Positions 33,218 to 41,918 of a DNA stretch of 64,000 nucleotides are shown here, in pieces (position 1 is the first letter of the stretch; each line of letters begins with the position of its first letter). The stretch covers positions 8,816 to 72,815 of the forward strand of contig JBBRMK010000006.1 in assembly GCA_038230875.1 (NCBI GenBank). The letters are read 5' to 3'. Source of the DNA: Pseudanabaena sp038230875. GTDB lineage: Bacteria; Cyanobacteriota; Cyanobacteriia; Pseudanabaenales; Pseudanabaenaceae. The position numbers and the translations under genes were made by a program. The notes beneath the pieces were generated by a model that made no database searches, was not told the DNA's origin, and saw nothing but the letters and a program-made list of their open reading frames with translations.

Positions 33218-33258
33218 AAAAAGCTTTAGCCCACGTTGCGCGTGCGCTAAAGCTTTTT
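33218..33258. terminator. Bidirectional terminator between ecaB and the cmp operon
   Basis: AAAAAGCTTTAGC (33218-33230) and GCTAAAGCTTTTT (33246-33258) form a perfect 13-bp stem between the two convergent units. Confidence 0.85.
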
Positions 33259-33310
33259 GGGTTTGAGCTACTTACCTTCAAATCTTGAGCTTTTGGTTCA
33301 GTCCAATTGC

Positions 33311-34249
33311 TTAAGGATTGCAATAGGAGCAATACATAGGATCAGCAAACTGGATACCATCAGGGAAAAGAGTTTCTTGTTTAAAATTACAGCGATCGCA
33401 ACGATATACATTAGTGCGAGTGACTTGTGTGGGCAATCCACATAGTTCACAGCGTAATCCTTTGAGTCTCTCTGACACATCAAAATTTACAAAATTACAA
33501 TTAGGACAAAGTTTCTGTAACTTGCGAACTAAGTCTTCAGTTGCCTTGGCAATATTGCTCATGCGAGTCGGATTGTAGAGCGATCGCATATCTGTTTCTA
33601 TATGGATTTGAGGTGATCGCTTTAACAATTCATCCACTGATTCCTTAAGAATATCTTCTGAAGTAATTCCTTTGTGAATTGCTGCCTTTGCTGAGGTCTG
33701 AGCGTCTTGCATCAGGACGATCGCATGATCGGGAAAGCCAATTTTGATCGCAAATTCATAGGCTTGTCCGTAGCTAGAAACTACCTGATGGCGAAAGTTT
33801 GTATCAGTAGAGAGAGATACTCCATAAACACTGAAGTTATATTTTTTGTCAAGTAACAATACAATTTCACGATTGTATGGAATTCCTAAAATCGGGTGCG
33901 GGAAAAAGCTCCCTTCGCTAGCGATCGCAAGATCGGTATTAACTAACTCTAAACCTCTTTCAGCTTTGAGTTTCGCTGTCTCAACTTGATTGGCAGGGCG
34001 ATCAATATCGCGGGTAAATGTGCCAAACAAGTCGCTATTAAAGTCATTAGGAGTCACAGAACGAATTCCTAGTGACTCTTGCAAGATCGGTGCGATCTTC
34101 GTTTCTTTACGATGCATCGTCGCAATTACCGCAATGCGATCAAAAAATTCAATTCTATTATCTTGTTCCCCTCTCTCAAGGGGAGAGTGGCTAGGGGTGA
34201 GGGCTGCTTGTTCCTCAATGGAAGATGGGGTGAGAGAATCACTCGTCAT
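33311..34249 (-). CDS. DUF6671 family zinc-ribbon protein, last gene of the cmp operon
   Basis: The domain starts at FFDRIAVIATMHRKETKIAPILQESLGI and includes LASEGSFFPHP-like and DHAIVLMQD segments. The C-terminus is a double zinc ribbon with four CxxC pairs (LCPNCNF, RCELCGL, RCDRCNF, YCSYCNP). Function is unknown. The ATG at 34249 overlaps the cmpD stop by 11 bases, so translational coupling is likely. The first 37 residues include SPLERGEQDN, which is translated from a dispersed palindromic repeat (34160-34205), so a hairpin repeat has inserted into the 5' coding region or created this extension. A truncated duplicate lies at 31461-31778. Confidence 0.8.
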   Translation of the reverse strand: MTSDSLTPSSIEEQAALTPSHSPLERGEQDNRIEFFDRIAVIATMHRKETKIAPILQESLGIRSVTPNDFNSDLFGTFTRDIDRPANQVETAKLKAERGLELVNTDLAIASEGSFFPHPILGIPYNREIVLLLDKKYNFSVYGVSLSTDTNFRHQVVSSYGQAYEFAIKIGFPDHAIVLMQDAQTSAKAAIHKGITSEDILKESVDELLKRSPQIHIETDMRSLYNPTRMSNIAKATEDLVRKLQKLCPNCNFVNFDVSERLKGLRCELCGLPTQVTRTNVYRCDRCNFKQETLFPDGIQFADPMYCSYCNP

Positions 34250-35075
34250 GGGCAAAACGGTTATACAAGAAGTCTAGAGCCGTATTTCTCAGATCGTAGT
34301 ATAGAGGATCTTCCATAATTTGAGAGCGATCGCGGGGACGGGCAAAGGGAATCTTCATGATTTCACCAATATTCGCGGCGGGACCATTAGTCATCATCAC
34401 AAGGCGATCAGCTAAGAACAAAGCCTCATCAATATCGTGGGTAATCATCAGTACTGTGCAGCGATGTTCCGTCCAAATTTGCAATAGCTCTTCTTGTAAT
34501 TCCTCTTTTGTAATCGCATCCAACGCACCAAAAGGTTCATCAAGGATGAGAACTTCAGGACGAATTGATAAAGCTCTGGCGATCGATACGCGCTGCTTCA
34601 TCCCACCTGAAATTTGTGGTGGCTTTTTATCAGCAGATTCACTTAAACCGACCATCGCTAGATGATGACGGACAATATCATTTTTCTCACTTTTGGATAG
34701 ATTTGGATAAACAGAATCAACAGCAAGATGGACATTCTCATAGACCGTTAGCCAAGGCAAGAGCGCATAACCTTGGAATACCACCATTCTTTCAGGACCT
34801 GGTTTAGTAATCAGTTTGCCGTTAACTATAACCTCGCCAATGGAAGGCTTTGAGAAACCACCAACCATGTTCAACAAGGTGGATTTACCGCAGCCAGAGT
34901 GACCAATCAAGCAAATAAATTCACCTTCTTGAACATGAAGATTGACATCTTTGAGGACAACATATTCGCCTTGAGCTGTAGGGAATGATTTTGAGACTTT
35001 TTCAATGCGAACAAATGCTTCTTGAGGTGGCAAAGTTGCGATCACGCTATTTTGATTGAGAGTTGTTTGGGTCAT
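34239..35075 (-). CDS. cmpD: Bicarbonate ABC transporter ATPase CmpD
   Basis: ATP-hydrolysing subunit of the CmpABCD high-affinity HCO3- importer (nitrate/taurine ABC family). In order: Walker A GHSGCGKST near residue 57, Q-loop FQGYALLPWL, signature ISGGMKQRV, Walker B VLILDEPFGALD, H-loop MITHDIDEA. It is the single-domain partner of CmpC. The ATG at 35075 (MTQTTLNQ) is chosen over the 17-residue longer form. The assignment as CmpD rather than NrtD rests on the operon: CmpA-like binding protein and porin. It starts 75 bp after cmpC. Confidence 0.88.
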   Translation of the reverse strand: MTQTTLNQNSVIATLPPQEAFVRIEKVSKSFPTAQGEYVVLKDVNLHVQEGEFICLIGHSGCGKSTLLNMVGGFSKPSIGEVIVNGKLITKPGPERMVVFQGYALLPWLTVYENVHLAVDSVYPNLSKSEKNDIVRHHLAMVGLSESADKKPPQISGGMKQRVSIARALSIRPEVLILDEPFGALDAITKEELQEELLQIWTEHRCTVLMITHDIDEALFLADRLVMMTNGPAANIGEIMKIPFARPRDRSQIMEDPLYYDLRNTALDFLYNRFAHDE

Positions 35076-35149
35076 TTTCTTTTTTCTCGATATAAAAATT
35101 TTGTTATTAGCGTAGGGGCAATTCATGAATTGCCCCTACGGTTAGGAAA

Positions 35150-37147
35150 CTAAGCAACCATTCGCATTGAATCCATACCAATTTCTGCCATCGTGATATT
35201 GTGCTTGATCTCTAGATGATTCAAGTAATCAATCGGATCATCAGCATTAAACGGTATCTCATCAAACAGTTGAATCGCCTTGCGACTGTAAGTTATATCG
35301 CTCAGCCCAAGCTCACGAGCGGCGGTGCTGAAAACTCCAACGCGACAGGTTTTTTCTAAAACCTCTACCCAATTACGAGGAAAAGGCACATCACCCCAAC
35401 GCGCCATTTGGGTAATGTGCCAGAGATGCTCAGTCCGACTTGGACGGTTAACACCCGCACCATAGAACTGATGGTGAGCAGGTTCGCGCATTGGTGTATC
35501 TAGCGAACAGCTAACATCATTAGAATTTCCTAAATGAATGTAGTTAATATTAGTGCTGACATAATCACGACGAGAAAGAATCAAGCGAATCTCTTCGGCA
35601 TTATTCGGATCGGAGCAATAGATACAGGCTTCAAGCAACGCTTTAACTAGAGCAATATGTGTATTTGGATAGGCATTTGCCCAATCTTCGCGTACACCTA
35701 GAACTTTACCAGGATGACCATTCCAGATTTCCAAATCTGTCGCGACCGTAAAGCCGATATTTTCCATCGCGGCACGGAAGTTCCAAGGTTCGCCGACACA
35801 AAAACCGTCAATACTGCCAGCTTTGAGGTCAACTACCATTTGCGCGGGTGGAATTGTTTTTAATTCCACATCGCGATCAGGATCAATGCCGCCAGCCGCT
35901 AACCAGTAACGCAAAAGCAAATTATGCATCGATGAGGGATGAACTACGCCCATACGGTGAGTATGATCGCGAGTATTTTGGAGCATTGCTTTGAAATCAG
36001 CGAGGGTATGAATCCCGCGATCGTAAAAGCGCTTATCAAGCGTAATCGCGTTACCATTGCGAGTCATGGTTAGAGCCGTGACGATAGGTTTACAAGTTCC
36101 ATTACCACCTAAAGTCATCCATACTGGCAAACCTGAAGGCATTTGCGCCGCATCAAGATAACCACCTGCAATACCATCAGCAATACCGCGCCAACTAGTT
36201 TCACGTACTAGAGATACTTCATCGAGTCCATGCTTTTGGAAAAAGCCTTTTTCTTTAGCGATCGCAATCGGCGCACAGGCGGTTAAAGGGACAAACCCAA
36301 TTTCTAGATTAACCTTCTCTAATCCATGCCTTGCCACATTTGCGACAGTACGGGCATTCATTTTCTTAACCCGCTTTTGCTGATTTAAGAAATAGATGAT
36401 TTCACTACGAAGGCTGTAATAACTAGGATGCTTAACTGCTTCCATCCGTTGACGAGGACGAGGAATATCAACTTCTAGAATGCCACCGATTTTTGAAGCA
36501 GGACCATTGGTGAGCATGACAATGCGATCGCTTAGCAATACCGCTTCATCAACATCGTGCGTAACCATCACCGCTGTAACTTGGTCTTCATTACAGATCT
36601 GCATTAATTTCTGTTGCAGATTACCACGGGTCAAAGCATCTAAGGCTCCAAATGGCTCATCAAGTAGTAATAGTTTGGGGCGAACTGCAAGAGCGCGGGC
36701 GATCGCCACACGTTGTTTCATTCCTCCCGACAGTTGTGTCGGCGGCTTATCGATCGCATGACTTAATCCCACCATTTTTACATAATGCTCAATCAAATCA
36801 TGGCGCTCTTTCTTAGGCAAATGCGAGAGAACTTCATCAACTCCTAGCGCCACATTTTCGCGTACCGATAGCCAAGGCAACAGCGAATAGTTTTGAAAAA
36901 CCACCATGCGATCGGGGCCAGGACGCGATACTCGCTCATCTTCGAGCATAACGATGCCACCAGTGGGCAAATCCAAACCTGCAATCATATTTAATAGGGT
37001 AGACTTACCACAGCCAGAGTGACCGATAAGGGAAACAAATTCACCTTTTTTAATATGCAGATCGATTCCCTTAAGGGCGATATATTCTTTACCACCGCCC
37101 AGAGGAAAAGTTCTTTCTACTTGATCGATTGAAACAAAACCATTCAT
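35150..37147 (-). CDS. cmpC: Bicarbonate ABC transporter ATPase CmpC with fused solute-binding-like domain
   Basis: Residues 1-255 form an ABC ATPase (Walker A GHSGCGKST, signature LSGGMKQRV, Walker B LLLLDEPFGALD). Residues about 280-665 resemble CmpA/NrtA (IGFVPLTACAPIAIAKEKGFFQKHGLDEV), a cytosolic regulatory domain found only in CmpC and NrtC. In NrtC it mediates inhibition by ammonium; in CmpC it may sense inorganic carbon or nitrogen state. The 665-residue length is right. The 136-base gap to cmpB holds a long inverted repeat (37183-37280). Confidence 0.9.
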   Translation of the reverse strand: MNGFVSIDQVERTFPLGGGKEYIALKGIDLHIKKGEFVSLIGHSGCGKSTLLNMIAGLDLPTGGIVMLEDERVSRPGPDRMVVFQNYSLLPWLSVRENVALGVDEVLSHLPKKERHDLIEHYVKMVGLSHAIDKPPTQLSGGMKQRVAIARALAVRPKLLLLDEPFGALDALTRGNLQQKLMQICNEDQVTAVMVTHDVDEAVLLSDRIVMLTNGPASKIGGILEVDIPRPRQRMEAVKHPSYYSLRSEIIYFLNQQKRVKKMNARTVANVARHGLEKVNLEIGFVPLTACAPIAIAKEKGFFQKHGLDEVSLVRETSWRGIADGIAGGYLDAAQMPSGLPVWMTLGGNGTCKPIVTALTMTRNGNAITLDKRFYDRGIHTLADFKAMLQNTRDHTHRMGVVHPSSMHNLLLRYWLAAGGIDPDRDVELKTIPPAQMVVDLKAGSIDGFCVGEPWNFRAAMENIGFTVATDLEIWNGHPGKVLGVREDWANAYPNTHIALVKALLEACIYCSDPNNAEEIRLILSRRDYVSTNINYIHLGNSNDVSCSLDTPMREPAHHQFYGAGVNRPSRTEHLWHITQMARWGDVPFPRNWVEVLEKTCRVGVFSTAARELGLSDITYSRKAIQLFDEIPFNADDPIDYLNHLEIKHNITMAEIGMDSMRMVA

Positions 37148-37182
37148 TTTAAAAACTCCTTTATTATTTGAAAATTTCTAAG

Positions 37183-37280
37183 ACCCTCACCCCTAGCCCC
37201 TCTCCCTAAGGGAGAAGGGAACAAGAAATATTCTCTTACTCCTCCTCTCCCTAGGGGAGAGGGGGCTGGGGGGTGAGGGC
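37183..37280. repeat. Long imperfect inverted repeat between cmpB and cmpC
   Basis: CCCTCACCCCTAGCCCCTCTCCC on the left (37184-37206, given here as the motif CACCCCTAGCCCCTCTCCC) mirrors GGGAGAGGGGGCTGGGGGGTG near 37252-37275. Each arm also contains an internal small hairpin around CCCTAAGGG or CCCTAGGGG. Related palindromes occur at 34160-34205 and 38186-38218. It could form a stable mRNA structure affecting the cmpB/cmpC ratio. Confidence 0.75.
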
Positions 37281-37283
37281 AAT

Positions 37284-38120
37284 CTATTTCTGTTCTTCAG
37301 GCAAAATCAAATGCTGAATCCAGCCGATCGAACGGTCAAGCATCAAGCCAACAGCGCCGATGTAGACTAGAGCCAAGATAACTTCACCCACCTTGTCATT
37401 GGTATAAGCATTCCATATAAAGAAGCCGATACCGACAATGCCTGACATGATGATTTCCGCCGCGATAATTGCCAACCATGCCAAACCAATGGAAATACGC
37501 AACCCAGTAAAGATATAAGGAAGCGCCGAAGGAATCAGAATCTTAAAGAAATACTTTTGGCGAGAGATCTGTAGTACCCGTGCAACGTTACGATAATCTT
37601 GGGGGATTTGCTTGACACCAACTGCTGTATTTAATAGAATTGGCCATACCGCCGTGATGAAGATAACAAATAATGCTGCTGGTTCATTTTGACGGAGAGC
37701 CGCCAGTGCGATCGGAACCCAAGCCAAAGGTGGAACTGTTCTCAAAAATTGGAACAATGGATCGAGGGCTTTATCAATAACTGGAGTTGTGCCAACTAAT
37801 ACACCCAAACCAACACCGACAATTGCCGCTAATGAATAGCCTTTGGCGACGCGCTCAAAACTAGCTAAGGTTTGCCAGAATAGTCCTTTGTCAGTACCAC
37901 CGCGATCATAGAATGGATAAAACAATAAATCGCGAGTGGATTTTTCGGAAATGATATCCCATGGACCTGGCAACTTGAGTAATCCTATAGTAGATAGAAG
38001 TTGCCAAACAGCTAGAAAGCCCAATATTCCAATGATTGGGAGCGCCCAATTTTGAGCATTTTTCTGCCAATACTTTGCGATCGCGTTTGATGAATTCCGA
38101 TTGCCAACACTTACTGCCAT
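37284..38120 (-). CDS. cmpB: Bicarbonate ABC transporter permease CmpB
   Basis: Integral membrane subunit of CmpABCD. The 278 residues contain about six membrane helices (WALPIIGILGFLAVWQLLSTIGLL, YSLAAIVGVGLGVLVGTTPVI, LFVIFITAVWPILLNTAVGV, GLAWLAIIAAEIIMSG). The EAA loop contacting the ATPases is in VARVLQISRQKYFFKILIPSALPYIFTGLRI. It belongs to the NrtB/SsuC/CmpB family. It lies third in the operon, after the porin. Confidence 0.9.
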   Translation of the reverse strand: MAVSVGNRNSSNAIAKYWQKNAQNWALPIIGILGFLAVWQLLSTIGLLKLPGPWDIISEKSTRDLLFYPFYDRGGTDKGLFWQTLASFERVAKGYSLAAIVGVGLGVLVGTTPVIDKALDPLFQFLRTVPPLAWVPIALAALRQNEPAALFVIFITAVWPILLNTAVGVKQIPQDYRNVARVLQISRQKYFFKILIPSALPYIFTGLRISIGLAWLAIIAAEIIMSGIVGIGFFIWNAYTNDKVGEVILALVYIGAVGLMLDRSIGWIQHLILPEEQK

Positions 38121-38185
38121 AAACTTATTATTCCTAATCCTAATTATTGATTATCTCACCTAACGTAGAATTTTCCAATACCCTC

Positions 38186-38218
38186 ATAGCCCCTCGCCCA
38201 TTGAGGGCGAGGGGCTAT
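38186..38218. terminator. Strong hairpin between the porin gene and cmpB
   Basis: A 14-bp perfect stem, ATAGCCCCTCGCCC with GGGCGAGGGGCTAT, and loop ATTGA. No T-run follows directly, so it is more likely an mRNA-stabilising or attenuating hairpin in the polycistronic message than a full terminator. Confidence 0.6.
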
Positions 38219-38294
38219 AAAGGTGCTATCTGCGCTCTCCGTAAGGTGAGTGATTATTAATTGATTTTGTTTTTGAGCTTTTACTTCTTAGTTT

Positions 38295-40094
38295 TTAGAA
38301 TGTAAAAGTAGTCCGAACTACACCAACAGTTGCAGTTGGAGCATTGTTAATACCCTCTGGATTAAAGATAAAAAATACACCAGGGGTAATACTGATATTT
38401 TTAGATACTTTAAAGTTGAAGTACCCTTCCAAGTGGTAGGGCGTGGCTGTTCTACCCGTGGGAATGATGGAACTACCGCCAACAGAGCTACGCGCTAGTG
38501 GCTGACCAAAAAGAATACCAGCCGTATTTCCTTCTTGAAATACGTCGCTGAAATGGAATCCAGTCATCCAGCTAGTAAAGGTTGTCGAAGCATCTTTGTT
38601 GACAAGATTGGCAAAGATCCAAGCGCCCGATAGATTAAAGGCAATCTTAGGGGTAATCCGCCATGTCAAGGTCGAGCCGACAGAATTAAGTCTGATTGGG
38701 TCATCTAATACTGCAAGACCTTGAGGAGTACTAGTAATTGAGCCAATACTGAATGCAGCTAAGCCAGTCCCCAAAATATTGATTTGGTGATAGCTGTTAG
38801 CATAGTTAAGTCCGATATCAAGATTAGGCGTCGGTTTGAGGGTTAATTGGGCGGCGGCAATTGTACTTCCACCAAAGAAACCTGCTCCAAGCAGGGTGCT
38901 AGCAGTGTTAGTGGGGATCGCTGCATTCACACTGCCATACAAAGCTCGGAAATCAACTTTGTCTGATGGAGTCCAGATAAATCCAACAGCCGCCGCCAAA
39001 CCAATTCCAGATGTGCCGCCCGATACACGGGTCGCGGCATTTAAGCCTTGACCAAAGCGGGAAACTGCACCTTGCCCTTCATTAGCAAAGGGACTAATCG
39101 CAGGAAACGCATCCGAGACCTCAGCATTGGTGCCAGCAAACAAGGTCAATTTATCAGCGACTGGGAAAATGTACAGCAGCTTATAGAGATTTACAGAGTT
39201 CGCGGCTGATGTTCTAGAGTTTGATGGATTGAAATCGGTGAATTGATTCTCGAAACCTAAGCGCACATGACTTGAGCTACCTAGCGCTGGATCGGCATAG
39301 CCCAAAGGTGCAGCCAGACTATTGATATTTGTGGCTTGTAAGCCAGTAATCAACAAATCTTTGCCAGTAAAGCTCGTCAACAAATTCAGGCGAACTCGGT
39401 TATTGAAAACAATATTTGTGTTTGTGCCAGCAGGAGGGTTAGGGTTAGCTCCTGTTGCACCTGACAGACTGAAAATCGCTTCGCCGCTTAGTTTTGTGGT
39501 AGTTGAGAACTGTTGAGCCTCAAGCTTGGCAGTCTTGGCATCAAGAGCATCAACACGTCCACGCAAGGTCGCGAGTTCTGCCGCAAATTCCTCTTGGAGC
39601 TTTTGGAGGGTTGCAAGATCTTCTTTGCTGACTTTATCAGCTAGCCCTGCCGAGATGATTTCATTGATTTTGTCGAGACAAGCATTTAAGCCAGCCGCAA
39701 ATTCATAGCGAGAAGTCGCTTGTTTACCGCGAAAAGTGCGATCAGGATATCCTGCAATACATCCATAGCGTTCAACTAGAGATTGCAAAGCCGTAAAAGC
39801 CCAGTCAGTCGGACGGACATCGGATAATTGTGAAACAGATGTCACGTTTTGAGAGATTGCATCGGTCTTGCCGTTAATTGTGTCACGGCGAATATCGCTA
39901 AACAGTTGAGAGTTAGGTGACTTAAGAGATTCACTATTGATTGGCGCGATCAAAGGAGTGTTTGCAACATTACTGGTTTTCGTATTTGCCAAGATCTCAT
40001 TAGGGTTTGCGTTGGCAGATTTAGCAAATGCTCCTAAAGATAGGGGCAAACTCACAAGCAGTAAACCAAAACCACAAGCAGCAGATGTTTTCAT
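38295..40094 (-). CDS. Cyanobacterial porin with SLH domain, embedded in the cmp operon
   Basis: An outer-membrane beta-barrel of the OprB/carbohydrate-selective-porin-like type. From ATG 40094: signal peptide (ACGFGLLLVSLPLSLGAFAKSANA), an SLH domain (LSDVRPTDWAFTALQSLVERYGCIAGYPDRTFRGKQATSRYEFAAGLNACLDKI, about residues 90-150) that anchors to the cell wall, a coiled coil (LATLQKLQEEFAAELATLRGRVDALDAKTAKLEAQQ), then a barrel ending in an aromatic residue (VGVVRTTFTF). Synechocystis has a porin gene (slr0042) inside its cmp operon, so this arrangement is conserved. It probably lets bicarbonate cross the outer membrane. Here it lies between cmpA and cmpB rather than after cmpB. Confidence 0.9.
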   Translation of the reverse strand: MKTSAACGFGLLLVSLPLSLGAFAKSANANPNEILANTKTSNVANTPLIAPINSESLKSPNSQLFSDIRRDTINGKTDAISQNVTSVSQLSDVRPTDWAFTALQSLVERYGCIAGYPDRTFRGKQATSRYEFAAGLNACLDKINEIISAGLADKVSKEDLATLQKLQEEFAAELATLRGRVDALDAKTAKLEAQQFSTTTKLSGEAIFSLSGATGANPNPPAGTNTNIVFNNRVRLNLLTSFTGKDLLITGLQATNINSLAAPLGYADPALGSSSHVRLGFENQFTDFNPSNSRTSAANSVNLYKLLYIFPVADKLTLFAGTNAEVSDAFPAISPFANEGQGAVSRFGQGLNAATRVSGGTSGIGLAAAVGFIWTPSDKVDFRALYGSVNAAIPTNTASTLLGAGFFGGSTIAAAQLTLKPTPNLDIGLNYANSYHQINILGTGLAAFSIGSITSTPQGLAVLDDPIRLNSVGSTLTWRITPKIAFNLSGAWIFANLVNKDASTTFTSWMTGFHFSDVFQEGNTAGILFGQPLARSSVGGSSIIPTGRTATPYHLEGYFNFKVSKNISITPGVFFIFNPEGINNAPTATVGVVRTTFTF

Positions 40095-40200
40095 TTTTAA
40101 ACTTTTCTCACACACAGTTATTAATTTGTTGATTGTTTTTGGGTTTTCAAGACTTAGGATATTTCTAGTAAAAAAATTACCCTACATGCATAAGTCAAAT

Positions 40201-40285
40201 TACCCCCTTTAATTCCCCCTTTCCAAGGGGGAAGATCGGAAATCTTGTTTTTCTCCCCTTTGCAAGGGCTAAGGTGGGGTAAATT
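40201..40285. repeat. GC-rich palindromic repeat between cmpA and the porin gene
   Basis: TCCCCCTTTCCAAGGGGGA and CCCCTTTGCAAGGG form two successive short hairpins, bounded by TACCCC and GGGGTA as an outer inverted pair. It is the third gap in this operon to carry such repeats. Confidence 0.6.
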
Positions 40286-40307
40286 CTGAATAAGAGATCT
40301 TCTAGAT

Positions 40308-41657
40308 CTAGGCTTTCTTGATCTTCAGGCTATCGAGATAGGCTTTAGGATTTTCAGGATCAAACTTCACGCCATCAAAGAACTCTTCGATGCCTCGAGA
40401 AGTGCTAGTGGGGATGTCAGCCGCAGGAATACCAGCTTCCTTCGCAGCTTCGCGCCAGAGATCTTCGCGATTGACTCTCTTGATCCAGTCTTTTGCAGTC
40501 GCTAAGGATTCCTTCGGCAAGAAGCCCCAACGCACGCTCTCGGTTAGGAACCATAGGTCATGACTCTGGTAAGGATAAGAAACGTTTCCTTTAGAATCCT
40601 TCCAATACAGAGGAGCCATGCTCTTGTCATTGACCACTCTGCCATCGCCTAGGTCATACTTGCCCATCATTGTGTCTTCGAGGATTTCAGGAGCAACCCC
40701 AAAGTAATTTTTGGTTGAGACAATCTGAACAAGTTCCTTACGATTGTCGAAGTTGTCACACCATTGTTGCGCCTCCATGATCGCCTTGAGTAAAGCCTTG
40801 GTCGCTTTCGGGTTTTTATCCACCCAGTCAGCACGTATGGCGAGATATTCTTCAGGATGTCCTTTCCACATTTCGGCAGTGAGGGCAGAAATAAAACCAA
40901 TCTTCTCTTTGACAATTTTATATGGCCAAGGGTCGCCTGTACTAAAGGCATCCATCGTGCCAGTTTTCATGTTTGCGACTGTTTGAGCAGAAGGTACAGT
41001 CAGCAGATCCACATCATTGTCAGGATCGACTCCATTGGCAGCGAGCCAATAGCGAATCCACAACTCTTGATTGGCTTTTGGGAACGTGTAAGCAGCTTTA
41101 AATTTAGTGCCCTCAGACTTCATCTTGTCAAAGAGTGGTTTTATTTTGTCAGACTTCAGCCCGATTCCCTGATCTTTGAGCTTACCTGCGATCGCAATGC
41201 CATTGCCCTGAGTATTCAACTGGAGCAAAACGTACATCGGGATTTTTTGATTGTCGGTAATGATCCCTTCTGACATCAGATAAGGCATTGGCATCTGCCA
41301 CTGACCACCATCGATGCCACCTGCTGATGAGCCGATTTTGGCGTTGTCTCTAGCTGCACCCCAGTTGGCTTGCTTGGAGATATCCACGTCAGTCATGCCA
41401 TATTTAGCAAAAAAGCCTTTTTCTTTGGCAATAATCAGTGGTGCTGCTTCGACAATTGGTATGTAACCGAGCCTCACCTTGACTGTTTCAGGCACTTGCT
41501 CTGTGGTAAGTGCGGCTTTAGTGGCTTGCGTTGAAGTAATCTTGGGCGTGTCTTCAGTAGGATTGCCACATGCTTTCAGCAGAACTGAAGTTAAAGCGGT
41601 CGCTCCTGCGGTGGCAATGAAGTTGCGACGGGAAAAGTTTTTATTCAAATCAGACAT
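40308..41657 (-). CDS. cmpA: Bicarbonate-binding lipoprotein CmpA
   Basis: Periplasmic substrate-binding subunit of CmpABCD. The N-terminus has a Tat-like SRRNF motif, a hydrophobic helix and a lipobox LKAC with Cys about residue 30. The binding domain reads VRLGYIPIVEAAPLIIAKEKGFFAKYGM. The segment GGIDGGQWQMPMPYLMSEGIIT (about residues 113-134, shown in part as GGIDGGQWQMPMP) and TQGNGIAIA match CmpA; NrtA has GIDGAHILTPMPY instead. That difference, the porin and the nearby carbonic anhydrase support bicarbonate over nitrate. It is the first gene of the operon. CmpA also needs Ca2+ for bicarbonate binding. Confidence 0.9.
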   Translation of the reverse strand: MSDLNKNFSRRNFIATAGATALTSVLLKACGNPTEDTPKITSTQATKAALTTEQVPETVKVRLGYIPIVEAAPLIIAKEKGFFAKYGMTDVDISKQANWGAARDNAKIGSSAGGIDGGQWQMPMPYLMSEGIITDNQKIPMYVLLQLNTQGNGIAIAGKLKDQGIGLKSDKIKPLFDKMKSEGTKFKAAYTFPKANQELWIRYWLAANGVDPDNDVDLLTVPSAQTVANMKTGTMDAFSTGDPWPYKIVKEKIGFISALTAEMWKGHPEEYLAIRADWVDKNPKATKALLKAIMEAQQWCDNFDNRKELVQIVSTKNYFGVAPEILEDTMMGKYDLGDGRVVNDKSMAPLYWKDSKGNVSYPYQSHDLWFLTESVRWGFLPKESLATAKDWIKRVNREDLWREAAKEAGIPAADIPTSTSRGIEEFFDGVKFDPENPKAYLDSLKIKKA

Positions 41658-41717
41658 AATTTCATTTTCTTATAAGGTTAATTTGGGGGAGAAATTGCGG
41701 TGAGAACACCTCAATTT

Positions 41718-41861
41718 CTTAGTTTTTTTATTAAGTCAGCGCAAAACTAAGCCGCGATCGCGCTTTAGTTATCGTTAAATTAACTAATAAATCGCTGTAA
41801 ACGATTCCAAAAGTTTAATCTCTACTCATCGAAATCAATAAACTAAGTCAGGAAAACTTAG
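41718..41861 (-). promoter_or_regulatory. Cluster of TTAG/CTAA inverted repeats: candidate CmpR (LysR-type) operators of the cmp operon
   Basis: Upstream of cmpA there are three inverted repeats: CTTAGTTTT-N16-AAAACTAAG (41718-41751), TTAGTTA-N9-TAACTAA (41765-41787) and CTAAGT-N7-ACTTAG (41843-41861). The middle one also contains TTA-N7-TAA (41775-41787), the motif reported for CmpR, the LysR-type activator of cmp under low CO2. The regulator gene is not in the window. The tie to CmpR is inference. Confidence 0.5.
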
Positions 41862-41918
41862 CAGGAAAATTCAAACGATTGATTTGTTGCTATTGGTATC
41901 TTAGAGTTAAGTCTTGGT

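Noticed and set aside
34239..41657. Labelling the ABC operon as nitrate transporter nrtABCD
   Set aside because: The binding protein has the CmpA-type GGIDGGQWQMPMP segment, a porin gene is inside the operon as in Synechocystis cmp, an EcaB-like carbonic anhydrase is close, and nirA/narB are absent. Nitrate remains possible but less likely.
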